A DNA stretch of 64,000 bases from Cyanobacteria bacterium UBA2566 (GTDB taxonomy: Bacteria; Cyanobacteriota; Cyanobacteriia; Cyanobacteriales; Desertifilaceae): contig DDLS01000140.1 in NCBI GenBank assembly GCA_002340255.1, positions 13,060 through 77,059 on the forward strand. Direction: 5' to 3'. Positions within the stretch are counted from its first letter, which is position 1. Each line of letters starts with the position of its first letter. Positions 42,676 through 51,241 of the stretch are shown here, in pieces. A program made the position numbers and the translations under genes. The notes under the pieces were generated by a model. The model saw only the letters and a list, made by a program, of their open reading frames with translations. It searched no databases and was not told the DNA's origin.

Positions 42676-43911
42676 ATGGCAAATTCAACCCATCATCAAA
42701 TTGTAATTGTTGGCGGAGGTTCCGCAGGAATTACAGTAGCAGCCCAGCTCTTAAATGCAAACTCTAATTTAGATGTGGCGATTATTGAACCGTCAGAAAA
42801 GCATTATTATCAACCCGCTTGGACATTAGTCGGTGGTGGAGCATTTGCCGCAGAAGATACGGTCAAGCCAGAAAAAGAGTGTATTCCGGAAAAAGCAACT
42901 TGGATTAAAGCCTATTGCCAGGAATTTCAGCCCGATCGAAATCAAGTGGTTACCCAGGATGGAGGAGTGATTTCTTATGATTATTTGGTGGTTTGTCCTG
43001 GGCTACAAATCCATTGGGATTGGGTGGAAGGGTTACCCGAAACATTAGGAAAAAATGGAGTTTGTAGTAATTATGACTTTGAGCAAGCTCCCAAAACTTG
43101 GGAAATGATTCGCAATTTTAAGGGTGGAACCGCGATTTTTACTTATCCAGGTACGGCAATTAAATGCCCCGGTGCGCCCCAAAAGATTATGTATTTAGCC
43201 GATGAAGCATTCCGGAAAAATGGGCTTCGCGATCGCTCTAAGATTATGTATTGTACGGCAACTGGTGGGATTTTTGGCGTTCCTGCCTATGCCAAACCGT
43301 TGATGGAAATTGTTAAGCGCAAAGATATTGAGATGAGGGTTAAATATAACCTGAAAGCCATTAAAACCGATCCCAAAGAGGCAATTTTTGAGGTGACGAC
43401 AGATGAGGGTGTGGAGTTGGTGAGTATTCCTTTCGATCTGCTCCATGTCAGTCCACCAATGAGCGCTCCAGATTTTGTCAAGAATAGTCCTTTAGCAGGT
43501 ACGGAAGGAGCGGCTAAAGGTTGGATTGATGTGGATAAGTTTACCCTCCAGCATAATCGCTATCCTAATGTGTTTGGCCTCGGTGATGCCTCGTCTCTGC
43601 CTACGTCGAAAACGGCTGCTGCTGTGCGTTCCGAAGCACCTGTACTGGTGCAAAACTTGTTGGCTCTGATGGAGTCTAAATCCCTGAATAATCAGTATGA
43701 TGGTTATGCCTGTTGTCCCTTAGTGACGGGATATGGCAAAGTGATTTTTGCTGAGTTTGATTATGATAAAAATCCAAGTCCTACGTTTCCCCTCGAGCCG
43801 ACGGAAGAACGTTATAGCATGTGGTTGCTCAAGCGCTACGGTTTGCCGTTCCTGTACTGGAATCGTATGCTCAAAGGTAGGAATTTTGAGCGATCGCTAC
43901 TAAAAAAATAG
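42676..43911 (+). CDS. sqr: Sulfide:quinone oxidoreductase (FAD-dependent)
   Basis: The 411-residue flavoprotein has the FAD-binding IVIVGGGSAGITVAAQLL, EPSEKHYYQPAWTLVGGG, YDYLVVCPGLQIHWDWVEGL, IKCPGAPQKIMYLADEAFR and the second FAD contact NVFGLGDASSLPTSKTAAAV. These match the type II (mitochondria-like) SQR group, which oxidises sulfide and feeds electrons to the quinone pool at the membrane. Cys in KCPGAP is the expected redox Cys. It stands alone, with a dyad at its promoter and a strong hairpin after it. Confidence 0.9.
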   Translation: MANSTHHQIVIVGGGSAGITVAAQLLNANSNLDVAIIEPSEKHYYQPAWTLVGGGAFAAEDTVKPEKECIPEKATWIKAYCQEFQPDRNQVVTQDGGVISYDYLVVCPGLQIHWDWVEGLPETLGKNGVCSNYDFEQAPKTWEMIRNFKGGTAIFTYPGTAIKCPGAPQKIMYLADEAFRKNGLRDRSKIMYCTATGGIFGVPAYAKPLMEIVKRKDIEMRVKYNLKAIKTDPKEAIFEVTTDEGVELVSIPFDLLHVSPPMSAPDFVKNSPLAGTEGAAKGWIDVDKFTLQHNRYPNVFGLGDASSLPTSKTAAAVRSEAPVLVQNLLALMESKSLNNQYDGYACCPLVTGYGKVIFAEFDYDKNPSPTFPLEPTEERYSMWLLKRYGLPFLYWNRMLKGRNFERSLLKK

Positions 43912-43936
43912 GTCACTTACTCTTTTTTACTGGAAG

Positions 43937-43959
43937 ACAAGGGGCTGGGTGCCCCTTGT
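43937..43959. terminator. Strong hairpin after sqr
   Basis: ACAAGGGGC (43937-43945) and GCCCCTTGT (43951-43959) form a perfect nine-pair stem with loop TGGGT, then TTCAT. It is 25 bases after the sqr stop and 29 before the stop of the convergent gene, so it can serve both directions. Confidence 0.75.
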
Positions 43960-43988
43960 TTCATAACAAATAGTTGAGAATTAGGGAG

Positions 43989-44852
43989 TTAATTACTGCG
44001 ATCGGCCCAGATCTGAGCTGAATTTGCATTCTCACCATAAGTAACAACCCGCTCCTGAGCCGCTCCATAGTTTTCACTATCCTCTGGCACTTGAGCCATT
44101 AAATCCCGTGCTTGCTGCCATTGACTGGAGACTTCTGCCCACTCAGCACGGGTACTAGCCGTTTGCGCCAGTTCAGCAGCACTTATCGCTAGGTTAATTC
44201 CCTCTCTCCACGGATTGGTCGAAGCTGGGGGAACTGATGCTGGATTTGCAGGTGTGGCTTCCGGTTCTGTCGTTTCTGGTGGGCTTTCTATGGCTGTCTC
44301 AGGAACTGCTGTCTCAGGAGCAATTTCCGGTGCAGTCGCAGGCAGAAGGGGAGCTGGAGCCGGACGTAGGAAAAACCACCAAACTGCCGCACCAATGAGA
44401 GCGACAATAGGGATTGCTAACAAAGGCAAGAACTTCTTCGCCCCTGATTTCTTCTGTTCTCCAGATTCATCAAGCTCTGAATCCAAAGGTTCCGCACCAT
44501 CGAGATCGTTACCGTTATAGGAATTTAAATCTTCATCCGGATCGTCAAGGGCAAAATTGGGTAGCTCTTCCTCATCCTCTTTCCCTTGCAACAAGTCAAT
44601 CGTGTCGCTCCAACTCGGCTTTTTCGATCCAATTTGGCGGCCGTAGATTTGTAGGGTTGGGAACGAGTCAATACCCATATTGAGGATTTCATCATGAACG
44701 ATCGCCACATATTCTTCCTGTTCGGGTATGTTTTCCCCTTCTAGGAGGATATGTAAACAGCCTTCTTTAACCAGTGCTTTGGCGGTAACCCCTTGGGGTT
44801 GTAAGACACTGTTGAGAGCATCGGTGATCTCTGCTGGATTCGGTTGTGCCAT
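43989..44852 (-). CDS. Conserved membrane-anchored protein, function unknown
   Basis: The protein has 287 residues from MAQPNPAEIT; the frame extends 12 codons upstream. It has an N-terminal alpha/beta domain (ITDALNSVLQPQGVTAKALV, LHILLEGENIPEQEEYVAIV), an acidic linker, one membrane helix (FLPLLAIPIVALIGAAVWWF), a Pro/Ala/Glu-rich spacer, and a C-terminal helical domain (WREGINLAISAAELAQTAST RAEW). The C-terminal domain occurs repeated in other cyanobacterial proteins. Role unknown. Confidence 0.72.
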   Translation of the reverse strand: MAQPNPAEITDALNSVLQPQGVTAKALVKEGCLHILLEGENIPEQEEYVAIVHDEILNMGIDSFPTLQIYGRQIGSKKPSWSDTIDLLQGKEDEEELPNFALDDPDEDLNSYNGNDLDGAEPLDSELDESGEQKKSGAKKFLPLLAIPIVALIGAAVWWFFLRPAPAPLLPATAPEIAPETAVPETAIESPPETTEPEATPANPASVPPASTNPWREGINLAISAAELAQTASTRAEWAEVSSQWQQARDLMAQVPEDSENYGAAQERVVTYGENANSAQIWADRSN

Positions 44853-45218
44853 GGCGCTGAGTACCCTGAACCGGATGAATTTGGACAAGGAGGGGTGAGA
44901 CAGACAATGGCGACTCAGGTTAGGTCTTCAATCCCTGGCCCATTACTATCTCGCGTCAATAGTAGCAGAGTTTGAGACTCTGTGGGAGTTTTTTGGCTTA
45001 CAGGGTATTGATATTTTATTCGAGATCTTGTGTTACAAGAGGCCATTAGATCAATATCATACTGAATATAACTGCGATTTACTTAAGGAAAGAAATTCTA
45101 GAAATAGCGGCTAAACAGGGTTTCGTTGACTACTTATTCCCAGCATACTAGGGATAAATCGCGCGATCGCCCAAAGCGCTATATTAGAATCAAACATCAA
45201 GCCCACACTATAAATTCT
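44853..45218. other. Intergenic region with one hairpin
   Basis: This is a 366-base divergent gap. CAGAGT (44966-44971) and ACTCTG (44977-44982) form a small stem followed by TGGGAGTTTTTT, terminator-like on the plus strand, but no plus-strand gene ends upstream. An upstream ATG at 45126 is in frame with the Uma2 gene but adds no family-like sequence. Nothing else was seen. Confidence 0.35.
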
Positions 45219-45770
45219 ATGCCTAAATTAACTATCAAAGACTTAGAATATCTCCAAACCCAGCATCCCAACTATCGGATGGAATTAGTTCAAGGAGAAA
45301 TTATCTTTATGAGTCTTTCCGGATTAGAATCAGATGAAGTGGCTGCTGCTATTGTTGCTGAATTATCCCATTGGGTGAGACCGCGAAAATTAGGGCGAGT
45401 CATTGCCTCTAGTGGTGGATTTTGTTTACCCAATGCTGACGGAGATGTTCGCGCACCCGATGCTTCTTTTATCCTGGCTCAACGTTTACCTCGCACCACT
45501 GACAGTTATGCTGAATTAGTGCCCGATCTAATGTTTGAAGTGAAGTCCAGAACCGATAGTCTCATCAAATTGCGCCAGAAAATCAAAGAATTTATAGTAT
45601 TAGGAACTCAGGTGGGAGTATTGGTCGATCCGAGAACTCGTACAATGGAAGTTTATCGACTCAATCAAGACCCGATAACGTTATGTGATGGGGATATTTT
45701 TACCGTTCCTGCATTACTCCCTGGATGGGAATTACCTGTAGTAGAAATCTGGGCCCCGGAATTTGATTAA
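45219..45770 (+). CDS. Uma2 family putative endonuclease
   Basis: The 183-residue Uma2/DUF820 protein starts at MPKLTIKDLEYLQTQHPNYR. Family features: MELVQGEIIFMSLSGLESDE, the acidic RAPDASFI, the VPDLMFEVKSRTDSLIKL strand with Glu and Lys, and VGVLVDPRTRTMEVY. The Glu-x-Lys is intact (EVK), unlike the EIL of the copy at 33990. Function not established. Confidence 0.86.
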   Translation: MPKLTIKDLEYLQTQHPNYRMELVQGEIIFMSLSGLESDEVAAAIVAELSHWVRPRKLGRVIASSGGFCLPNADGDVRAPDASFILAQRLPRTTDSYAELVPDLMFEVKSRTDSLIKLRQKIKEFIVLGTQVGVLVDPRTRTMEVYRLNQDPITLCDGDIFTVPALLPGWELPVVEIWAPEFD

Positions 45771-45823
45771 AGACATCGATCGCAAAGCTGCACAATGGAA
45801 AGCTGGAGAGGAATAGCTGAAGT

Positions 45824-48187
45824 TTATCGTGTTGTTCTAGCGATCGCGATCGCACCCTGCCCCAAGGATAACCCTCCGTCATTGCAGGGAACTTGTGCTT
45901 GAGATAAACAGGTATACCCTTTTGCTTCTAGTTTAGCCGTCAGTTCTTCGAGTAGAATCCGATTTTGGAAGCATCCTCCAGAGAGAGCAATGTGTTGAAT
46001 GGACAGTCCATCCGATTGACAGTTATGGATTAATTGTTGTACTAACTGTATCATTCCTTGGATTAAGCCTCGGTGAAATCGAGTTGCCATCCGAGAGACA
46101 CTTGCGCCTTGGTTCAAGTCTTCCAATAAAGAAAACCACATGGGGCTAGGGTCGAGATAGAGAAGTTTATGAGTTAAATTAATATCAAAAGGATAAGCAA
46201 AATCATCATCAGATTCTGAGAGTAAATGGCGATCGACTGCCATTTCTAACTCGATCGCCCCTTGACCTTCAAATAGGGCGCGATCGCGACATAAGCCGAT
46301 CGCCGCCGATACCGCGTCAAACAACCGCCCCGTCGAACTTGCCAGGGGTGCGTTGAGTCGTTTTTGCAGCATTTGCTCAAAGAGAGCGATTGGTTTATTC
46401 TGGAAATAGTCAAATAATTCCAGATGACCGAATTTTTCAATTAACATCTGCCAATCAAAGGCCGTTTTTAAGTGAGCATAGGTGTTGCGCCAAGGTTCGA
46501 GAATAGCTTTTGTGCCGCCAATCATCGCCACCGGTTTTAAGGTAGCTAACCGTTGATAGCCTCGATAATCTGCGAGTAGAAACTCTCCCCCCCAAATCGT
46601 ACCCTCTTCGCCAAAACCTAAGCCATCTAGGGCAATGCCTAAAATGGGAGAATGGTCTAAAGGAATGCCATTTTCAACGAAGCAACTGGCAATATGGGCA
46701 TGGTGGTGTTGAACTTGAATTAAGGGTAACTGATGAGTTTGGGCCTGTTCTTGAGCCAGTTTGGTCGAGAGATATTCGGGATGGAGATCGGCGACTAAAA
46801 TTTGCGGTTGATGATCGTAAAGTTGGCGAAAAAGTTTGAGGTTTTTCTGATAATCTACGTAGGTAATCGGGTTTTCTAAATCGCCTTGATGTTGGGATAA
46901 AATGGCTTGATTATTTTGGATAAGACAAAAGGTGGATTTGAGTTCTCCGCCATAAGCTAAGATGCTTGAGTGGCGATCGCATCCTGGCGGCAGGGCGATC
47001 TCTCCCGGAACGTAACCCCGACTGCGACGCAATAAACGAGGCTTTCCTCTCATTATCCGCACCACGGAATCATCTATGCGATTGGCGATATCTCGGTTAT
47101 GAAATAATACAGTATCCGCTAATCCGATCAGTTTCTCCCTAGCTTCTGTATTGCTGATTAACTGAGGTTCGTGGGATAAATTGGCGCTGGTCATCACCAG
47201 GGGATAATCCAGAGTTTCAAGTAGTAGAAGATGCAATGGAGTATAGGGAAGCATAAAACCGAGTGTTGTTACTCCAGGGGCGATCGCCTCCGGTAAACGC
47301 TCCCCTCCGTCAGCATTCAACAGCACAATGGGAGCCGCAGGACTTGTAAGCGCCTCTTCTTCGGCTCGACTCACCCGACAATAGCGACGAATAACCCTAA
47401 TATCCCGCGCCATCAATGCAAAGGGCTTACCAAATCGTCGTTTACGTTCGCGTAAGTGGTTGACAACGTCTTCATTTGTCGCATCGCAGGCTAAATGAAA
47501 TCCCCCTAACCCCCGAATGGCAAGGATTTTGCCTTGTTCAATCCGGGAAATCGTCTGTTTGATCTCTTTTCCCGGTTCCCCAACCCTATCTTTATCCGTG
47601 AGGGACTCTAGCCAAACTTTCGGTCCGCAAATGGGACAGGCGATCGGTTGGGCATGGAAGCGGCGATCGCCCGGATCGTCGTATTCCTGTTGACATTGGG
47701 GACATAACGGAAAATTCGCCATCGTTGTTGAGGGGCGATCGTAGGGAACCCCTTGAATAATCGAAAGCCTTGGCCCACAATGGGTACAGTTCGTAAACGG
47801 ATAGCGATAGCGCCGCTCTGAAGGCGTATAAATTTCTGCCACACAAGCAGAACAAGTCGCTGTATCAGGGGCAATTTGAGTCTGGGTTTTGCCCCCCACA
47901 CTCTCGACAATAGCAAATTCCTTAAACTCAATAGCTTGCTCTTGTTCTTGGATTTCAATCGTCTCTATCTGCGACAGGGGAGGCGCTTGGGACTCTAACC
48001 GTTGCCGAAATTCGGATAGTGCTTCCGGTTCTCCACTCACCTGAATGCGTACCCCTTGCCCATCATTGCACACCTGGCCAACTAGCCCAAGCTCATAGGC
48101 TAAATGCCAAACATGGGGCCGAAATCCTACCCCCTGAACCCGCCCTCGGACTCGAATTTCCAGGGTTTTGCTATACTCTGGGTTCAT
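45824..48187 (-). CDS. hypF: [NiFe]-hydrogenase maturation carbamoyltransferase
   Basis: HypF makes the CN ligand precursor of [NiFe] hydrogenase from carbamoyl phosphate. The 787-residue protein has the N-terminal acylphosphatase domain (RVRGRVQGVGFRPHVW), two HypF zinc fingers (CSAC...CTHC and CPQC...CPIC), the YrdC-like domain (KILAIRGLGGFHLACDATNE), and the C-terminal carbamoyltransferase/Kae1-like domain (VQHHHAHIASC, GIALDGLGFGEEGTIWGGE, ALSGGCFQNR). No other hyp or hydrogenase genes are in the window. Its ATG overlaps the old stop of the hepT remnant upstream. Confidence 0.96.
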   Translation of the reverse strand: MNPEYSKTLEIRVRGRVQGVGFRPHVWHLAYELGLVGQVCNDGQGVRIQVSGEPEALSEFRQRLESQAPPLSQIETIEIQEQEQAIEFKEFAIVESVGGKTQTQIAPDTATCSACVAEIYTPSERRYRYPFTNCTHCGPRLSIIQGVPYDRPSTTMANFPLCPQCQQEYDDPGDRRFHAQPIACPICGPKVWLESLTDKDRVGEPGKEIKQTISRIEQGKILAIRGLGGFHLACDATNEDVVNHLRERKRRFGKPFALMARDIRVIRRYCRVSRAEEEALTSPAAPIVLLNADGGERLPEAIAPGVTTLGFMLPYTPLHLLLLETLDYPLVMTSANLSHEPQLISNTEAREKLIGLADTVLFHNRDIANRIDDSVVRIMRGKPRLLRRSRGYVPGEIALPPGCDRHSSILAYGGELKSTFCLIQNNQAILSQHQGDLENPITYVDYQKNLKLFRQLYDHQPQILVADLHPEYLSTKLAQEQAQTHQLPLIQVQHHHAHIASCFVENGIPLDHSPILGIALDGLGFGEEGTIWGGEFLLADYRGYQRLATLKPVAMIGGTKAILEPWRNTYAHLKTAFDWQMLIEKFGHLELFDYFQNKPIALFEQMLQKRLNAPLASSTGRLFDAVSAAIGLCRDRALFEGQGAIELEMAVDRHLLSESDDDFAYPFDINLTHKLLYLDPSPMWFSLLEDLNQGASVSRMATRFHRGLIQGMIQLVQQLIHNCQSDGLSIQHIALSGGCFQNRILLEELTAKLEAKGYTCLSQAQVPCNDGGLSLGQGAIAIARTTR

Positions 48188-48407
48188 GCGCTTGCATCCC
48201 TCAAAATTTCCTCCAATATCAATTTAAACAGAGGAAAATCAGTTTGAATGTCGCCTCACCAATAACAGCTAATCCATACAAAACCGCCTTTAAAGTGCGC
48301 CGATCTTCACAAAATTGAGTAAATGTCATACCTTCGACAAATTGCTCAATCTCAATCGCTTCTGCCAGGATATCCTGAACTCTGTCAGAAAACTCTCTAG
48401 AAGGCAC
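48184..48407 (-). pseudogene. hepT: Internally deleted HEPN toxin gene (hepT remnant)
   Basis: The frame from 48407 reads SREFSDRVQDILAEAIEIEQ then FVEGMTFTQF and VLYGLAVIGEATFKL, the N-terminal half of a HepT (DUF86) toxin, and stops at 48219. In the next frame the DNA continues TDFPLFKLILEEILRDASA to a TGA at 48184-48186, which matches the usual HepT C terminus. So about 45 codons with the RX4HXY RNase motif are deleted and the frame shifted. The old stop overlaps the hypF ATG. The product cannot be an active RNase toxin. Confidence 0.72.
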
Positions 48408-48690
48408 GTATAGCCTCCTTCAAAACCTTTTTCTTCAAAGCGGGTTTGAGAGAATTCGGCGTACCCAAATCCACTGAGCAGCCGAGGATCTCTTCTAGAT
48501 AATGCTTGAGACCCAGAAATGTAAATAACCCAACTGGGCACTCAAATTCGACTAGCAAATCTACATCGCTATCTGGATGCGCCATATCTCTGGCAACTGA
48601 CCCAAATAAAAACAACATTTTCACGCTGAATTGCTGTAATTGTTCGCGATGTTCTGATAAATTATCTAGAACGGCTTGCTTGCTTAACAT
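48397..48690 (-). CDS. mntA: MNT-type nucleotidyltransferase (MntA-like antitoxin)
   Basis: The 97-residue protein starts at MLSKQAVLDNLSEHREQLQQ; a longer frame exists but overlaps fur. The catalytic GSVARDMAHPDSDVDLLVEF motif is intact. In known HepT/MntA pairs, MntA AMPylates a Tyr of the HEPN toxin and so silences it. Here it overlaps the hepT remnant by 11 bases and begins seven bases after the fur stop. The antitoxin looks whole while its toxin is broken. Confidence 0.85.
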   Translation of the reverse strand: MLSKQAVLDNLSEHREQLQQFSVKMLFLFGSVARDMAHPDSDVDLLVEFECPVGLFTFLGLKHYLEEILGCSVDLGTPNSLKPALKKKVLKEAIRAF

Positions 48691-48697
48691 TTTCCCA

Positions 48698-49153
48698 TTA
48701 CCCATTACCACACGAAGCGCTATATCCATAGAAATCAATCCGATAATCGGTGATTTTAACCCCAGTTTGCGCTTCAATTTGATCGATTAACTCTGGCGGT
48801 AGCTCGACGTGAATATCCAGAATTTTGCCATTATCTAAGCAATTAATGTGAGAATGGGGGTCACTAATATGACCGTAGAGCCGGCCATCGGCGCGATCGA
48901 CACATTCAATGATGCCTTGGGAAGAAAGGGCTTCGAGATTCTGATACACTGAGGTATGACCGATCGCTCTTCCTTGCTGATTCAGTAGGTCATAAATTTC
49001 CCGTGCTGAAAGATGCTCTTGTTCCTGCCAGAGTAATTCTAGGATAAACCGCCGTTGACGACTCAGACGCATTCCCAGATCTTGACAGCGATGAATGGCA
49101 TCTTCTAAAGAGCGGATCGGTTCTAAGGTGTTCGGTTCGTTGCTCATGTTCAA
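48698..49153 (-). CDS. Fur family transcriptional regulator
   Basis: The 151-residue protein (start at 49153 or two codons later) has the winged helix (MRLSRQRRFILELLWQEQEH LSAREIYDLL; GHTSVYQNLEALSSQGIIEC) and the dimer/metal domain (YGHISDPHSHINCLDNGKIL). The CxxC pairs that bind structural zinc in many Fur proteins are absent. That makes it a zinc-poor branch; PerR, Fur or Zur role cannot be decided. It heads a tightly packed fur-mntA-hepT-hypF series. Confidence 0.88.
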   Translation of the reverse strand: MNMSNEPNTLEPIRSLEDAIHRCQDLGMRLSRQRRFILELLWQEQEHLSAREIYDLLNQQGRAIGHTSVYQNLEALSSQGIIECVDRADGRLYGHISDPHSHINCLDNGKILDIHVELPPELIDQIEAQTGVKITDYRIDFYGYSASCGNG

Positions 49154-49574
49154 TAATATGGGTTCTCCTGAAGAATAAACAGCATTAGGATTAGCTCGTC
49201 AGGGTAAAGTGCGATCGCTTTCGCGAAACGGAGTTTTATTACGTCAGCAATGGCTTGCATTATCGCTCTCCACTTGTCCTCGTCTTCCCCGTTAAAGTAA
49301 ACTCATTACCACTTTAACTCAGAATTCCCTAGCCTGTCTTCGAGTGGAACAGTCCATTGAGGTGAATCGAGTCAGTAACAGGGGAGTCGAAACCCTAGAA
49401 TCAGGGGGGAGTTGAGTACAATTTCTTAAGGCGATCGCTATCCAATTGACTATAATGACCTATTGGATTTCTGACAAAGTGACTAATTCTGATGAAATCC
49501 AGTCTGCTTTTTATTTTCAAGTCTTTTATCCTGTACTGAGGAAATTGGTGTTTTTTATTGCATGATTAAATCTC
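49154..49574. other. Intergenic region with a dyad around TATAAT
   Basis: This 421-base gap is divergent between fur and the GT10 gene. ATCCAAT (49440-49446) and ATTGGAT (49462-49468) flank a TATAAT at 49451-49456, so a repressor on the dyad would cover a -10 box reading toward the GT10 gene. No good -35 is at the right distance. No small gene was found. Confidence 0.4.
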
Positions 49575-50510
49575 ATGATAAAAATCTGTGTTACTGGTCC
49601 ATCTATGTTGAACACACCATTTACATCAAAGAAGGGAGTTGATTTTTTTGAGGGTAATCAGATCCAGTTTGTTGAAGCCAAAAAATCCGATTTAATTATC
49701 AGTGGAACCTGCAATAAGATCTTGGATGTTGCACTAAAGTTTGGCTCTACTAAACAGTATTTAATTTGGACTCAAGAACCTCGGTTTAGCAAGAATTTTA
49801 GTCAGGAAATTTCATCTCCTTTCCTGCCCAAAATAAATGTAATGAATGTCTACACAGGGATTTTCAGTGATAACTATTACTATCTCCCCTGCCTATCAGA
49901 AGAGCCAAGATTAGTCATAAAAAGAACAGGATTTGAAAACAAAAAAATAGTTTCGCTAATGACTTATCAGGCAGGGAAAAGATGGAGGCTGATTCATCAA
50001 GGTGCTGACATAGATTTATGTAACTTGAGAACTGAAATAGCACTTAAAGGTCATAATATTGGTTTATTAGATATTTATGGTAAGGGTTGGCCCAATGGGA
50101 TTTCTGTTGGACAATCTAGAGGAAAGTTTTGGAGATCAAGAAAAATTGAAATACTAAAAAAATATAGCTTTAACTTGTGTTTTGAAAATACAAATTGGCC
50201 CTATTATTGTACTGAGAAAATATGGGATTCTATCCAGGGTGGATGTCTGCCAATTTACTATGGAGATGGCAATAAAATTTATGAAGACTTCCCAGAAAAT
50301 AGCTTTTTGGACTACTTTAAATTTAGGAATCCAGATTTATTGTTTGATTATATCCAGGACATCAGAGAGGCCGAATTTGAAGAACGCATGCTCCTTTGCG
50401 TTGATGCATTAAGAAATGCTCTGAATCGTAAACAGGAGGAGCAGCCGTACCAAAAGGTTCTTGATAGAACTTTGCTTAGAATTCGTACGATACTGGGCTG
50501 GCAAGCTTAA
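49575..50510 (+). CDS. Glycosyltransferase family 10 (fucosyltransferase-like)
   Basis: The 311-residue protein carries the GT10 C-terminal signature FNLCFENTNWPYYCTEKIW then DSIQGGCLPIYYGDGN and NSFLDYFKF. This is the GDP-fucose-binding region of alpha-1,3/1,4-fucosyltransferases. GT10 enzymes in bacteria decorate surface glycans. The gene is AT-rich with many Lys/Asn/Ile codons compared with neighbours, suggesting later acquisition. Donor and acceptor are not proven. Confidence 0.82.
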   Translation: MIKICVTGPSMLNTPFTSKKGVDFFEGNQIQFVEAKKSDLIISGTCNKILDVALKFGSTKQYLIWTQEPRFSKNFSQEISSPFLPKINVMNVYTGIFSDNYYYLPCLSEEPRLVIKRTGFENKKIVSLMTYQAGKRWRLIHQGADIDLCNLRTEIALKGHNIGLLDIYGKGWPNGISVGQSRGKFWRSRKIEILKKYSFNLCFENTNWPYYCTEKIWDSIQGGCLPIYYGDGNKIYEDFPENSFLDYFKFRNPDLLFDYIQDIREAEFEERMLLCVDALRNALNRKQEEQPYQKVLDRTLLRIRTILGWQA

Positions 50511-50656
50511 AATCGGGGGGATTTGTGTGCCATAAGTTACAACAGTCGATCCCGACAAGCCACCATAAAATAGCTGGCAATTTCTTAGGTACAATCTACC
50601 TTGTTGCCGCAGTGTTAAAATAAATCTATTCGATCGCCAGTTAAAGAGTCAATCCC

Positions 50657-51223
50657 GTGACCGTTAGTCAAAATCTAGAAATCCTCAAACAGAGCCAATC
50701 TATCCTACACAATGGTAAAACCACCCTCGATACAGCTCTAGAGTTATTTGATGCCCTAGAACCGGTTAGCTTAGAATTTATGTTCGGTCGATGGCAAGGT
50801 TCTCAATTGCATACCGATCACCCCATGGATGGCTTATTAGAAGCCTCCAATTGGTATGGAAAAGAATTCATTAATGCTGAAACGGTACACCCTTTGCTAT
50901 TTTTAGATGCCCAGGGACAAATTATTAAAGTTGCACCCAATGTTAGAGCTATGGAATGGATTGGCAAAATGCCGAAGATGAATCTAGCTATGCTCAAGCC
51001 TTTATTGGGTTGCACAAATTCTCTACTCAAAACAGAAAAAAGTCAAGCCCGATTACGGATGATGGAATACCGAAATAAACTCAGCGCGACGATGATCTAT
51101 GATTATTTGCCGATCAATGATTCCTTTAGAAAAATTGACGGTAAAACTGTTTTAGGAGTGATGGATTTTAAGAGTTTGCCCCGACCTTTCTTTTTTATTC
51201 TCAAGCGGTCTGCTCAAAAATAA
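50657..51223 (+). CDS. GXWXG/DUF4334 domain protein
   Basis: The 188-residue protein starts at GTG. The N-terminal part has the FMFGRWQGSQL motif (G-x-W-x-G domain). The C-terminal half, with ARLRMMEYRNKLSATMIYDY LPINDSFRKIDGKTVLGVMD, is DUF4334. These two domains occur together in uncharacterised lipocalin-like proteins. It is followed 18 bases later by the CRR6-like gene; co-transcription is likely. Confidence 0.82.
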   Translation: MTVSQNLEILKQSQSILHNGKTTLDTALELFDALEPVSLEFMFGRWQGSQLHTDHPMDGLLEASNWYGKEFINAETVHPLLFLDAQGQIIKVAPNVRAMEWIGKMPKMNLAMLKPLLGCTNSLLKTEKSQARLRMMEYRNKLSATMIYDYLPINDSFRKIDGKTVLGVMDFKSLPRPFFFILKRSAQK

Positions 51224-51241
51224 TCTCTTCTCTAAATCGCC

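Noticed and set aside
44966..44993. CAGAGT/ACTCTG hairpin with T-run as a terminator
   Set aside because: No plus-strand gene ends before it; the nearby gene starts on the minus strand, so a terminator role has no transcript to end.
48690..48777. Longer mntA start (126 codons)
   Set aside because: The extra 29 codons overlap the fur coding end and do not resemble MNT proteins; the MLSKQAVLDNL start is normal.
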